A stretch of DNA of 64,000 nucleotides. Source: Leifsonia sp. Leaf264. GTDB lineage: Bacteria; Actinomycetota; Actinomycetes; Actinomycetales; Microbacteriaceae. Shown piece by piece: positions 33,446 to 44,430 of this stretch (positions within the stretch are counted from its first letter, which is position 1; every line of letters begins with the position of its first letter). The DNA lies in assembly GCF_001422325.1 (NCBI RefSeq), contig NZ_LMMR01000001.1:497256-561255 (forward strand), read 5' to 3'. Position numbers and translations under genes: made by a program. The notes below the pieces were generated by a model. The model was not told the origin of the DNA. It searched no databases and saw nothing but the letters and a program-made list of their open reading frames with translations.

Positions 33446-33479
33446 GTGCCCCGGCCGCGCGTCCGCGCGGCCGGGGCAC
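33446..33479. terminator. Bidirectional terminator hairpin
   Basis: Perfect 16-base arms (GTGCCCCGGCCGCGCG and complement) separated by TC lie directly after the SIMPL stop and eight bases before the stop of the convergent MFS gene. The GC-only stem is exceptionally stable and serves both genes. Confidence 0.85.
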
Positions 33480-33487
33480 CCAGCCCG

Positions 33488-35281
<1,794 letters not shown>

Positions 35282-35926
35282 TCAGCGTTGTGAGGTGGCC
35301 GTGCCGCCGAGGATGTTCCGGGCCGCCGCGACGCGCGGAGCGACGATCTCCTCGAGGGTGAGGGTGTTCTCGGGGGTGAAGTAGATCTCTGCCGAGGAAT
35401 GCATCAGCGTGGTGACGATGAGCACCGCGACGGATGCCACGGGGTCGCCGGCTTCCAGACCTTCGCGTCGCGCGACCAGATCGCTCAGCTGGTCGTTGCG
35501 CAGCATCCCAGCCTTCATCATGCGCTGCAGGAGCTGCGGCTCGGTCTCGATGGCGGCGAGGAGGTCACGGAGCTCCTGGTGCGACTGGGCGAGCTGGGCG
35601 ACGTGCGCCATCTCGAGGGCGACGAGGTCATCGAACAGCGTGACCGAGATGCCGTCGCCGGGTGGTCGCATCGCCAGGAACATGTCGACGGCGGCGTCGT
35701 CGAACCACTCGCGTGGGTGCCCGACGATGGCCTGCTCCTTGGCCTCGAAGTAGTTGAAGAAGGTGCGGCGGGAGACGCCGACCCTCTCGCAGACCTGCTC
35801 GATCGTGAACCCGTGCAGGCCGTGCTCGGCGGTGAGAGTGCGCGTCGCCTGCGACAGGGCGCGACGGGTCTCCGCCATCCGCCGCTCACGCAGTCCCGTA
35901 GTTGCACTCTCAGTCACGTAGTGCAT
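35282..35926 (-). CDS. TetR-family regulator
   Basis: A 214-residue regulator: helix-turn-helix over residues about 20-65 (EHGLHGFTIEQVCERVGVSRRTFFNYFEAKEQA), then an effector domain (AefR/TetR_C-like). The start ATG lies inside a palindromic AGTGCA/TGCACT site, so the protein probably represses its own transcription and that of the MFS exporter behind it. A GTG three codons later is an alternative start. The ligand is unknown. Confidence 0.88.
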   Translation of the reverse strand: MHYVTESATTGLRERRMAETRRALSQATRTLTAEHGLHGFTIEQVCERVGVSRRTFFNYFEAKEQAIVGHPREWFDDAAVDMFLAMRPPGDGISVTLFDDLVALEMAHVAQLAQSHQELRDLLAAIETEPQLLQRMMKAGMLRNDQLSDLVARREGLEAGDPVASVAVLIVTTLMHSSAEIYFTPENTLTLEEIVAPRVAAARNILGGTATSQR

Positions 35927-35953
35927 TCTTGCACTTCAGTGGATCGAGTGCAA
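35920..35953. promoter_or_regulatory. Probable TetR operator around the tetR start
   Basis: Two overlapping inverted repeats: AGTGCA (35920-35925) with TGCACT (35930-35935), and TTGCACT (35929-35935) with AGTGCAA (35947-35953). A further TTGCACT occurs at 35902. The TGCACT half-site repeated this way directly over the tetR start is typical of autoregulation. Confidence 0.65.
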
Positions 35954-35962
35954 TTCGCGCGG

Positions 35963-36703
35963 TTATGCCTGACGGTCGACGAGCACCTTCTCCAGGTCGG
36001 CGAGCTCGTCGAGGGTGAGGCCGGACTCGAGCAGGTACTGCCGCACCGTTCCGTGATCGCGTTCGATGAGGTCGATGGTCGCCTCTAGGGCGGCTGCAGG
36101 GCTCGCGCCCATCAGCATCCGCAGTTCAGGGGTGTCTGAGACCCCGTACTCGCCGATCATCGCGATCATGCCCTCGAGCCACTCGCCCGCGAGGTTCGCC
36201 TCGGTGGCCGCATAGTCCTCGATCACGAGACCGCGGTCGACGCCGACGGCGAGAAGCGCGAGAGCCACGATGACGCCGGTGCGATCCTTGCCGGCTGTGC
36301 AGTGCACGAGCACGGCGCCGTCGCGATGCCGGGCGATCGTGCGGATCGCCTCGATCACGACCGGCGCGTGCTGCGTGACTATGCGCTCGTACAGCGCCTC
36401 CAGCGTGATCGTCTTCTCCGTGTGCGAGGCCCCGGAGCCCTCGAACACCGGAAGCGAGACCGTGTCGATGTCGAGGCCGTCGATCGCATCCGGCATCGAG
36501 GTGCTCTCGAAACCGTCACGCAGGTCGATGATGGTGTGAACGTCGAGGGCGCGGAGGGCGTCCCGACCGCTGTCGTCGAGGCGGCCGAGGCCGTCGGAGC
36601 GCAGCAGCACGCCGGAGCGTACGACGCCGTCCCTCGCCGGGTATCCCCCGACATCGCGCAGGTTGTAGGTGCCGGGTACCCGGATGGCCTCGTTCGCCGG
36701 CAT
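35963..36703 (-). CDS. Tyrosine-protein phosphatase (PtpB-like, Y_phosphatase3)
   Basis: A 246-residue enzyme with the active-site loop HCTAGKDRTG (catalytic Cys and Arg; the Lys and Asp are typical of the MptpB/lipid-and-triple-specificity group). The N-terminal NLRDVGGYPARDG and RSDGLGRLDD segments and the IIDLRD strand are also family features. Such enzymes dephosphorylate phosphotyrosine or phosphoinositides in vitro. It lies four bases after smpB on the same strand, but no functional link is known. The Asp general acid cannot be placed by eye. Confidence 0.88.
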   Translation of the reverse strand: MPANEAIRVPGTYNLRDVGGYPARDGVVRSGVLLRSDGLGRLDDSGRDALRALDVHTIIDLRDGFESTSMPDAIDGLDIDTVSLPVFEGSGASHTEKTITLEALYERIVTQHAPVVIEAIRTIARHRDGAVLVHCTAGKDRTGVIVALALLAVGVDRGLVIEDYAATEANLAGEWLEGMIAMIGEYGVSDTPELRMLMGASPAAALEATIDLIERDHGTVRQYLLESGLTLDELADLEKVLVDRQA

Positions 36704-36706
36704 GCT

Positions 36707-37183
36707 CTACTCCCCCAGGTGCTTGCGACTCGAGATCGCCCGATCGGATTCGCGCTTGTCCTGGCGCTCGCGCAGCGCCTGGCGCTTGTCGTAGTCCTTC
36801 TTGCCCTTGGCCACGGCGATCTCCACCTTGGCGCGGCCGTCGGAGAAGTAGATCTTCAGGGGGACGAGCGTGTAGCCGCCCTCCTTGGTCTTGTGGCTGA
36901 TCTTGATGATCTCGGCCTTGTGCAGCAGCATCTTGCGCTTGCGTCGCGGCGGGTGGTTCGTCCAGGTGCCCTGGCTGTATTCGGGGATGTGCACGGCGTC
37001 GAGCCACATCTCGCCGCCCTCGATGAAGGCGTAGCCGTCGACGAGTGACGCACGCCCTGCGCGCAGCGACTTGACCTCGGTGCCCGTCAGCACGAGGCCG
37101 GCCTCGTAGGTCTCACCGATGAGGTAGTCGTGGCGCGCCTTGCGGTTCGTCGCGACGACGTTCTCTCCGCGTTCCTTCGGCAT
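36707..37183 (-). CDS. smpB: SsrA-binding protein SmpB
   Basis: A 158-residue OB-fold protein that binds tmRNA and brings it to stalled ribosomes. The hallmarks are the N-terminal [33 protein letters not shown], the AHIPEYS-type [16 protein letters not shown], and a basic C-terminal tail ([20 protein letters not shown]) that enters the mRNA channel. An AGGAGG site lies before the ATG. Its RNA partner is at 32197-32572. Confidence 0.96.
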   Translation of the reverse strand: MPKERGENVVATNRKARHDYLIGETYEAGLVLTGTEVKSLRAGRASLVDGYAFIEGGEMWLDAVHIPEYSQGTWTNHPPRRKRKMLLHKAEIIKISHKTKEGGYTLVPLKIYFSDGRAKVEIAVAKGKKDYDKRQALRERQDKRESDRAISSRKHLGE

Positions 37184-37305
37184 GATTCCTCCTCCTCGGT
37201 GGATGTCTGCTGGTATGCCCGTTGCTCGGGCAGCCGTTCAGTCTAACGGATGCCGCGGGCCGCACTCGCGCATCGGCCGGCGTCGGCCGGCTGGCCTCGC
37301 CGTCG

Positions 37306-37959
37306 TCACGCCAGATGCGTGCGCGCATCCGCCGCGTCGATGAGGTGCGGGTCGTGCGAGGCGACCAACACGGCGACGTCGGCGTCGCGCTGCGCGACGA
37401 GCAGCTCGATGATGTCGTCAGCGGTCGCCCGGTCGAGCCCGGCCGTCGGCTCGTCGACGATGAGCAACTGCGGAGAGAGGAGCAGGGCGCGGGCCAGGGC
37501 CGCGCGCTGGCGTTCTCCGCCGGAGAGTTCGGCCGGACGAGCCGACGCCCTGTCGGCGATGCCGACCCTGTCGAGCAGGCCGATGGCCCTCTCCCCCAGT
37601 TCGCGTACACGCCGCGCCGGAACGGCCGGCACCATCACGTTCTCGAGAACGCTCATGCCGTCGATCAGCGCCCCCGACTGATCGAGGAAGCCGACGCGCT
37701 CGCGCCGCAGTCGCGTCACGGCGTCGTCGGCCAGGCCGGCGAGGTCGAGGCCGTCCCAGAGCACCCGCCCCTCGCTCGGCGCGACGAGGCCTGCAGCGAC
37801 GCGCAGCACGCTGGTCTTGCCCGAGCCACTGCGACCGGCGACGCAGTGCAGCCGGCCGGGGCGCACTGTGATGTCGCATCCGGAGACGAGAACCAGCGGT
37901 GCCGCGTTCTGGCGGGCGTAGGCGACCGTGACGTCGTCGAACTCGAGGGCTGCACTCAT
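37306..37959 (-). CDS. ABC transporter ATPase (MacB/LolD-like)
   Basis: A 217-residue ATPase: Walker A AGRSGSGKTSVL, Q-loop region GFLDQSGALIDGMSVLENVMVP, signature LSGGERQRAALARAL, Walker B LLIVDEPTAGLD, and His in VASHDPHLID. The MSVLENV and EPTAGLD features place it in the MacB/FtsE/LolD group. Its start overlaps the stop of the large permease by four bases, so the two form a mechanotransmission-type transporter rather than a conventional pump. Confidence 0.9.
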   Translation of the reverse strand: MSAALEFDDVTVAYARQNAAPLVLVSGCDITVRPGRLHCVAGRSGSGKTSVLRVAAGLVAPSEGRVLWDGLDLAGLADDAVTRLRRERVGFLDQSGALIDGMSVLENVMVPAVPARRVRELGERAIGLLDRVGIADRASARPAELSGGERQRAALARALLLSPQLLIVDEPTAGLDRATADDIIELLVAQRDADVAVLVASHDPHLIDAADARTHLA

Positions 37960-40955
37960 GGCGTCGGGGTGGCCTTCCTGGTGGTGGCGAGCAGGATCCC
38001 CACGACGGCGAGCCCGGAGACGAGGGCTGCGGAGACCGCAGTGTCGATGCCGTCGAGCCCGGCGGCATAGAGGGAGAACCAGAGCAGGTAGCAGCCGAGC
38101 AGCGCGGCCGGTACTCCCACGTACAGCACCTCCGCGCGTTCAGCGCGGCGGATGTCGCTGCCGACCCAGCCGAGCTCGCGCAGCACGGCGCGCGCCCGGC
38201 TTCGGCGCTGCAGCGTCTGCGCCTTGACGAGCACGGTCAGCAGCGCTCCGGTCGCGACTCCCACGAGACCGAGCAGGACCTGCGGCACGAGAGCCTGGGC
38301 GGTTCCGAACTGCGCGAGGAGGCTGGTGCCTGCCGCCGTCCGGCCGAGGTCGATGCTGAGCACGAAGCAGGCCGTCGTGGCCATCACGATGAGCACAGCT
38401 GCCGCGTTGCCGATCGAGCCGCCGACGTGGCCGCGCACCAGACGCAGGCCGAAGCCGACGAGGGACTCGGCACCGAGGCGCAGGCGCCGGGTGCGCCGGC
38501 CCACGCGCTGTATCCCGTCGGCGACGCCGGCAGCGGCATCCGGAGCCTGAGGCGCATCGGGCACCTCGGATGGCAGGCCGTAGCCGCCGTGGATCTCCGC
38601 GGAGGGTGCGCTGGTCCAGCGCACCTCCGGCCGATCCGCCGGGTGATCCCGGTGCAGCTCGTCGCTCGTGGCGAGACGCACGCGCTGCCCCTTCGAGCCT
38701 GTGACGGCACGAAGCACGGCGATCACGAGCACGCCGAGCACCACGGATGCGGTGGTCGAGAGCACGAGGGCATCATCGGCTGCGAGCAGTACCGCGAGCC
38801 CGCCGGCGAGCAGAACGGCGACCACGGCCGGCCATTGCTCGGCGAGCAGCCAACGCATGATGCGGCCACGGGTCCAGCCCACGGTGCGCAGGGTCGCGGA
38901 CTCCGAGCGGCGCGTGCCTCTGCCCGACAGCGAACCGACCGCGAACAACGCGAGAGTGGCGGCGATCACCGTGGCGAGCAGGGCGAGTGTCGCCTCCGAG
39001 ACGCTCGTGCCGAGCTTGGCGGCCGCTCCCAGCGCCGACCACTGCTGCTCGACGGTGCCCAGCGCCCCGACCTTCTGCACACCGGCGGCATCCGTCGTTC
39101 CGAAGGCATAGCCGTCGACAGCCATCCGGACGGTCTGCGGGCTCGACCCGGCGACGATGGTGGCGGAGAGCCCGAGCTTCTCGATCTCGTCGGCGACTGC
39201 ACCCACAGCGGCGATGCCGGCGCCGTCGTAGCGGTCGACACCGGCGACCCGCACGCGCACGGCGTCCATCGTGGGGGTCTGCAGTGCGCTCGACACCGCT
39301 GCGATGTCGGCGATCGCCGTGGTGCGGGCGCCGACGAGGCCGAGTCCGCCGGCCAGCGGCTTCAGCTCGGTCGGACCTGTCGCGGCGCCGGATGCATCCG
39401 CGACGAGTGTCATCCCGGCCGGGTCGTAGGCGCCGAGCGGCACATACGACAGCGGGTCCTCCGCGGCGACCAGGTCATCGGCGTCGAAGCCGCCGACAGG
39501 GAGGAAGGAGCTGCCGCCACCATCGAAGTCCTGCACCACCTGCTCGGTCTGCACGGTCGAGTACGTCGACTGCGATCCCGTCGCCGTTCCGGGGCCGCGC
39601 TTCACCCAGACACTCGGGTCGCCGCCCCAATAGTCCTGCACGTCATTGCCGAGATAACCGGTGGACTCGAGCGTTCGCACGCCGTCCTTCATCGTCGGGC
39701 GGGCCGGCGAGGAACGGGCAGCCTGGCCGAACCAGCCGCCGATGAATCCCGCTGGGCCGTTCTCGGGCGTCGCGGACGTCGAGCCGAGCCAGGGCATGGT
39801 GAACAGCTGCGTCGAGAATGGATCGAGGAGCTGCCGCGCATCGGCCGAGATGGTGCCGAGCGGAACTCCGGCGACACCGGCGTCGTCGATCGTCGGGTCC
39901 ATCCAGCCCATCGCAGCGATGTCGGGCATGGTCCCGGGGCCCATGCCCTCCACCTCGATGCGAATGGTGAGCGGCACATCGGTGCTGGGGGCGACGATCA
40001 CCGGAAGATAGCGGCCCGCGGGATACACGTCCTCGACCGGCAGCGGGGTCTCGCCGCGCTTGAGCTTCTCGGCGACGTACTTGCGGTACAGATCACTGGC
40101 CTCGAAGCCGTCGAGGCTGGCCTGCTGCTGTTCCGCCGCCGAGGCGACCGTCGCAGAGAAGTCCGTCGTCGGCTGTGTCGCCATCCAGTCGGAGATCTCG
40201 TCGATCGAGCGCGGTGCGCCGGGTCCGACACCGACGAGCGGATCGAGGAACCCGCCTCCGGCGCCGAGCAACGCCTGCTCGGCCACGGGGTCGACAAGGG
40301 TGATCCTGCTCGGCGGCAGGGCGATCGACGGGATCGGAACCTGCACCTCGCCGTCGACGAGAGTGTTCGACATGTTCGATCCCATATCGGCGAGATCCGG
40401 CGACTCCGGCTGCACCACCGCGGTGAAGCGCGGCTCGGTCTCGGGATAGACGTACGTGCAGTCCACGGTGATGTCGCCGACCTGGGTGGTGCATCCGCTC
40501 GAGTCGTCGTACGCGCTGCGGTCGACGGCGATGTCGCGGGGAGCATCGGTCTGGTCGAGGGTGAGTCTGTACGTCCTGGCGAAGGCGAGGCGCTGGCCGA
40601 GGCCGTCATCGGTCAGGTACTGCACACGCAGCCGATAGCGCTGCGGGTCGAGCTCGCGCTTGGAGGTGTCGACAGGCGCGGCGAGACTGATCTGACCGAA
40701 GTTGGACGATGGCACCACCAGTTGGCTGATCGGTGCTGCCACCGCGACCCCGTCGATGCCCCGAATGCGCGCGAGCAGGTCGAGCGGCATCCGTTCGTCA
40801 TCGCCGATCAAGGCATTGGGCGACATCAGATCATCGCTCGCCGCCTTCTTCGAGGTGACGAGGATGTCGTAGGCGCCGCGCCAGTGGGCGTCGAGGGTCG
40901 CCTGCAGCGCCGTCGCCGCCGCGCTCTGCAGGCCGGCCGTCGCGAGCAGGGTCAC
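37956..40955 (-). CDS. Large FtsX-like ABC permease
   Basis: A 999-residue (or longer) protein with a periplasmic domain of about 600 residues after the first helix, then a FtsX-type helix (ATLALLATVIAATLALFAVGSLSGRGTRRSESATLRTVGWTRGRI), further pairs, and about eight C-terminal helices, with a soluble insertion near residues 760-830. Coordinates use the GTG at 40955, the first conventional start. The frame remains open upstream to 41081 and encodes RFARDRLLVASVALLAV just before the GTG, which would complete the first membrane helix. A CTG at 41075 with AAGG upstream could be the real start. The substrate is unknown. Confidence 0.82.
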   Translation of the reverse strand: MTLLATAGLQSAAATALQATLDAHWRGAYDILVTSKKAASDDLMSPNALIGDDERMPLDLLARIRGIDGVAVAAPISQLVVPSSNFGQISLAAPVDTSKRELDPQRYRLRVQYLTDDGLGQRLAFARTYRLTLDQTDAPRDIAVDRSAYDDSSGCTTQVGDITVDCTYVYPETEPRFTAVVQPESPDLADMGSNMSNTLVDGEVQVPIPSIALPPSRITLVDPVAEQALLGAGGGFLDPLVGVGPGAPRSIDEISDWMATQPTTDFSATVASAAEQQQASLDGFEASDLYRKYVAEKLKRGETPLPVEDVYPAGRYLPVIVAPSTDVPLTIRIEVEGMGPGTMPDIAAMGWMDPTIDDAGVAGVPLGTISADARQLLDPFSTQLFTMPWLGSTSATPENGPAGFIGGWFGQAARSSPARPTMKDGVRTLESTGYLGNDVQDYWGGDPSVWVKRGPGTATGSQSTYSTVQTEQVVQDFDGGGSSFLPVGGFDADDLVAAEDPLSYVPLGAYDPAGMTLVADASGAATGPTELKPLAGGLGLVGARTTAIADIAAVSSALQTPTMDAVRVRVAGVDRYDGAGIAAVGAVADEIEKLGLSATIVAGSSPQTVRMAVDGYAFGTTDAAGVQKVGALGTVEQQWSALGAAAKLGTSVSEATLALLATVIAATLALFAVGSLSGRGTRRSESATLRTVGWTRGRIMRWLLAEQWPAVVAVLLAGGLAVLLAADDALVLSTTASVVLGVLVIAVLRAVTGSKGQRVRLATSDELHRDHPADRPEVRWTSAPSAEIHGGYGLPSEVPDAPQAPDAAAGVADGIQRVGRRTRRLRLGAESLVGFGLRLVRGHVGGSIGNAAAVLIVMATTACFVLSIDLGRTAAGTSLLAQFGTAQALVPQVLLGLVGVATGALLTVLVKAQTLQRRSRARAVLRELGWVGSDIRRAERAEVLYVGVPAALLGCYLLWFSLYAAGLDGIDTAVSAALVSGLAVVGILLATTRKATPTP

Positions 40956-41078
40956 AGCGAGCAGTGCGACGGATGCGACCAGCAGGCGATCGCGCGCGAA
41001 CCGGGCCAGCGGGCCCGGAACGCGCGCAGGGGCATCCGGTCGTCGTCGACCCGCTGACCCGCGCCCCTCGGACAGTGC

Positions 41079-41999
41079 CTAGACCTTGAGGTACCGCGTG
41101 ATCGCGAAGTTGGCCGAGAACGCCGCCAGCACGATGCCGACGAGCAGCAGGATCGGTGCCACCACCAGTGCACTGCTCTCCGTCACGAACGACGTCAGCT
41201 GCAGGCGGTCCTTCAGCCAGCCCTGGATGAAGAAGTGCACGATCGCCCAGATGGCACCGCCGGCGAGCAGCGAGCCGATGAGGGCGGCGAAGATGCCCTC
41301 GAGGATGAACGGCGTCTGGATGAACCGGTTCGACGCGCCGACGAGACGCATGATGCCGAGCTCCCTGCGGCGCGAGTACGCCGACAGGCGGATGGTCGTC
41401 GCGATGAGCAGTGCAGCCGCCACGAGCATGATCGCGGCGATGGCGATGGCCGTGAAACTGGCCGCGTTCAGCACGGCGAAGATCTGGTCGAGATAACTGC
41501 GCTGGTCGGTCACGGCCTCGACGCCCGGCAGTGCCGACAGGCTCTCGACGAGCACGTCGGCCTGGGTCACGTCCTTGAGGTTCACCCAGTAGGTCTGGTT
41601 GAGCTGGTCGGGAGTGACGTACGCCGAGACGGGGTTGTCCTTGAACTGCTTCTGGAAGTTCTCGTAGGCCTGGTCGTGATCCTCGAAGTAGAACTTCTTG
41701 ATGAACGGCGACAGGGTGGGGCCGTCGAGCTCGGCCTTGACGGCGGCGAGCTGCTCCTCGTTCGCCTCACCGCCGACGCAGTTCTCATTGGAGGACCCCG
41801 AGATGTCGGTGCACATGTAGACCGCCACCTGGGCGCGGTCGTACCAGTAGTCCTTCATCTGGCCGATCTGCATCTGCATGAGGATCGCCGTGCCGACGAA
41901 AGTGAGGGAGATGAACGTGACGAGCACGACGGAGACCACCATCGACGCGTTCCGTCGCAGGCCGTTCGCGGCCTCAGTGAGTACGAGACCGAGTCTCAT
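41079..41999 (-). CDS. ftsX: Cell-division permease FtsX
   Basis: A 306-residue protein with TM1 ([23 protein letters not shown]), an extracytoplasmic domain of about 130 residues with a Cys pair (YMCTDISG...NENCVGG), and three C-terminal helices. The segment [28 protein letters not shown] is the FtsX signature. With FtsE it activates peptidoglycan hydrolases such as RipC during division. It overlaps ftsE by four bases. Confidence 0.95.
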   Translation of the reverse strand: MRLGLVLTEAANGLRRNASMVVSVVLVTFISLTFVGTAILMQMQIGQMKDYWYDRAQVAVYMCTDISGSSNENCVGGEANEEQLAAVKAELDGPTLSPFIKKFYFEDHDQAYENFQKQFKDNPVSAYVTPDQLNQTYWVNLKDVTQADVLVESLSALPGVEAVTDQRSYLDQIFAVLNAASFTAIAIAAIMLVAAALLIATTIRLSAYSRRRELGIMRLVGASNRFIQTPFILEGIFAALIGSLLAGGAIWAIVHFFIQGWLKDRLQLTSFVTESSALVVAPILLLVGIVLAAFSANFAITRYLKV

Positions 42000-43099
42000 C
42001 GGGTCGGCCCAACTTCCTGCTCACCGGTGTCGTTCGAGGGTGCTCCCGGCGCCCGGAGTCCGAGCTTCTCGGCCAGGGTCAGCTGCTCGGGTACGTCGTT
42101 CTCGGCCGTGACCGGAAGCACCGGACGCGACATCGTCGTGGGCGGCGGCTCGACGGGCACCACCGGGATGGAGCTCGTGGCGGCCGCGGTGATGGCTGCT
42201 GCGGCATCCGTCACGTCATCCGTCACCTCGGGCTCGATGTAGAGCGGCTGCGCGTTCTCCATGACCGAGGTCGGCACCTTGGGGGCCGCTGCGGCCGGTG
42301 CCTGCTCGACCGCGATGCCACCTGCGGTGACGGATGCCGTCCCGGCCGCGACGACGGGGGCCTCGCCGGTCCGGGTCGACGCGTCAGCGGTCTCGGCCAC
42401 GACGGGGATCGCCGTGGTGGCGCCGTAGCCTCCGCGACGCTCGTCACGGACGATGTTGCCGGCCGAGAGCTCGATCACGCGACGCTTCATCTGGTCGACG
42501 ATGCCGGCCTCGTGCGTGGCCATGACGATGGTGGTGCCTGAGGCGTTGATGCGCTCGAGCAGGGTCATGATCCCGGCGCTGGTCACGGGGTCGAGGTTTC
42601 CCGTCGGCTCGTCGGCGAGGAGCACCTGCGGCTTGTTCACGATGGCGCGCGCGATGGCGACGCGCTGCTGCTCACCGCCCGAGAGCTCGTGCGGAAGTCG
42701 CTGCGCCTTGCCCTCGAGGCCGACCATCTTGAGCGTGTCAGGCACTGCCTCCTGGATGAAGCCGCGGGACTTGCCGATCACCTGGAGGGTGAACGCGACG
42801 TTGGCGGCCACGGTCTTGTTCGGCAGCAGTCGGAAGTCCTGGAAGACCACGCCCAGATTGCGCCGGAAGTAGGGAACCTTGCGGTTCGAGATGGAGCCCA
42901 GGTCTTGGCCGAGCACGTGGATGGATCCCGTGCTGGGCTTCTCCTCCTTGAGCATCAGGCGGAGGCAGCTGGACTTGCCGGAGCCCGAGGCTCCGACGAG
43001 GAACACGAATTCGCCCCGAAGGATCTCGAGGTCGATGCTGTTCAGCGCCGGCCTGCTGGTGCCCGGGTACTTCTTGGAGACGTTGTCGAAGCGGATCAT
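41996..43099 (-). CDS. ftsE: Cell-division ATPase FtsE with long C-terminal extension
   Basis: Residues 1 to about 222 are a normal FtsE: Walker [17 protein letters not shown]-loop [14 protein letters not shown], signature [15 protein letters not shown], Walker [13 protein letters not shown], and [10 protein letters not shown]. Residues about 226-367 form an extension rich in Ala, Val, Pro and Thr, ending in a [12 protein letters not shown] segment. Most FtsE proteins are 220-230 residues, so the tail is an addition. It is in frame with no sign of a sequencing error. The ATPase drives FtsX at the divisome. Confidence 0.95.
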   Translation of the reverse strand: MIRFDNVSKKYPGTSRPALNSIDLEILRGEFVFLVGASGSGKSSCLRLMLKEEKPSTGSIHVLGQDLGSISNRKVPYFRRNLGVVFQDFRLLPNKTVAANVAFTLQVIGKSRGFIQEAVPDTLKMVGLEGKAQRLPHELSGGEQQRVAIARAIVNKPQVLLADEPTGNLDPVTSAGIMTLLERINASGTTIVMATHEAGIVDQMKRRVIELSAGNIVRDERRGGYGATTAIPVVAETADASTRTGEAPVVAAGTASVTAGGIAVEQAPAAAAPKVPTSVMENAQPLYIEPEVTDDVTDAAAAITAAATSSIPVVPVEPPPTTMSRPVLPVTAENDVPEQLTLAEKLGLRAPGAPSNDTGEQEVGPTR

Positions 43100-43160
43100 T
43101 TCACTCGATGCTAAGCAGAGGATGCCGCAATGTGGCTAGCGACTCGCTCAGTCCTCGGAC

Positions 43161-44270
43161 CTAGTCGTCGGTCTTCTGCTTGCGCCACCGGATGCCGGCA
43201 CCGATGAAGCCGTCGATCTCTCCGTCGAACACCTTCGAGGGGTTGCCCTCCTCGTAGTCCGTGCGCAGGTCCTTGACCATCTGGTACGGCGCGAGCACGT
43301 AGGAGCGCATCTGGTCGCCCCAGCTGGCCGTGATGACGCCGGCGAGTTCCTTCTTCTGTGCGGCTTCAGCCTCCTTCTGCAGCAGGAGCAGTCGCGACTG
43401 CAGCACGCGCATGGCGGCGGCTCGGTTCTGGATCTGGCTCTTCTCGTTCTGCATCGAGACGACGGTGCCGGTGGGAAGGTGCGTGATGCGCACGGCGGAG
43501 TCCGTGGTGTTCACCGACTGGCCGCCGGGACCGCTGGAGCGGAAGACGTCGACGCGGATGTCGTTCTCGGGGATCTCGACCTCGCCGGCCTCCTCCATGA
43601 GCGGGATGACCTCGACGGCCGCGAAGCTGGTCTGGCGCTTGCCGGCCGCGCCGAAGGGGCTCATCCGCACGAGGCGATGCGTGCCGGCCTCGACGCTGAG
43701 GGTGCCGAAGGAATAGGGCGCCGACACCTCGAAGGTCGCCGACTTGATGCCGGCCTCCTCCGCGTAGGACGTGTCCATGACGGTGACGGGGTACTTGTGC
43801 TTCTCGGCCCAGCGCAGGTACATGCGGAAGAGCATCTCGGCGAAGTCGGCGGCATCCACTCCCCCGGCTCCCGAACGGATCGTGATGACGGCCGGGTAGG
43901 AATCCCACTCGCCGTCGAGGAGAGTCTGCACCTCGAGCTCGCCGATGACCTTCTGCAGGTTCACCAGTTCGACGCGCGCCTCCTCGGCGCTCTCCTCGTC
44001 GCCCGCCTCGTTGGCCAGCTCGATGAGCACCTCGAGATCATCGAGCCGTGAGGCGACGCTGGTCATCTTCGCCAGCTCGCTCTGCCGGTGGCTGAGGGCG
44101 CTCGTGACGCGCTGCGCGTTCACTGTGTCATCCCACAGGTCGGGAACGCCGGCCTCCTCGCTGAGGCGGTCGATCTCGGTGCGGAGGGCTTCGACATCGA
44201 CGACGGAGCTGATGTCACCGAAGGTGACGCGCAACGCGGCGATCTGTTCAGAGAGATCAAGGTCAATCAT
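43161..44270 (-). CDS. prfB: Peptide chain release factor 2
   Basis: A 369-residue class I release factor. The peptidyl-tRNA hydrolysis motif GGQ is in [20 protein letters not shown], and the stop-codon motif of RF2, SPF, is in [16 protein letters not shown], giving recognition of UGA and UAA. The usual programmed frameshift (a UGA near codon 26) is absent; the gene reads straight from the ATG at 44270. It opens the prfB-ftsE-ftsX unit, 61 bases before ftsE. Confidence 0.96.
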   Translation of the reverse strand: MIDLDLSEQIAALRVTFGDISSVVDVEALRTEIDRLSEEAGVPDLWDDTVNAQRVTSALSHRQSELAKMTSVASRLDDLEVLIELANEAGDEESAEEARVELVNLQKVIGELEVQTLLDGEWDSYPAVITIRSGAGGVDAADFAEMLFRMYLRWAEKHKYPVTVMDTSYAEEAGIKSATFEVSAPYSFGTLSVEAGTHRLVRMSPFGAAGKRQTSFAAVEVIPLMEEAGEVEIPENDIRVDVFRSSGPGGQSVNTTDSAVRITHLPTGTVVSMQNEKSQIQNRAAAMRVLQSRLLLLQKEAEAAQKKELAGVITASWGDQMRSYVLAPYQMVKDLRTDYEEGNPSKVFDGEIDGFIGAGIRWRKQKTDD

Positions 44271-44304
44271 GTTGCAGCCAGCCTACCGGCGTGGGCCGTC
44301 GCCT

Positions 44305-44362
44305 CGAACTGCCCACTTCCGCCAGTGCCGGCCACCCGTGACCAGCGGAAGTGGGCAGTTCG
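44305..44362. repeat. Perfect 18-base inverted repeat in the prfB/MFS divergent region
   Basis: Arms CGAACTGCCCACTTCCGC (44305-44322) and its exact complement (44345-44362) surround 22 bases. The region lies between the divergent starts of prfB and the MFS gene, where a terminator would be out of place. It could be an operator for both genes or a mobile palindromic element. Confidence 0.85.
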
Positions 44363-44430
44363 GCACCGGGGAACGTGGCCGAGGCGGCGGCGACCCGCGG
44401 CTGGCAGCGCAGGCATAGGGTGGAATGGTC

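Noticed and set aside
38427-41057. 876-codon plus-strand frame opposite the large permease
   Set aside because: It mirrors the permease codon by codon and has no recognisable domain; the permease has clear FtsX-type segments and an overlapping ATPase partner.
40952-41173. 73-codon minus-strand frame upstream of the permease
   Set aside because: Trp/His/Ser-rich product in a different frame, overlapping the ftsX C-terminus; shows no coding character.
44305-44362. Terminal inverted repeats of an insertion sequence
   Set aside because: The arms are only 22 bases apart with no transposase, and no flanking target duplication is seen.
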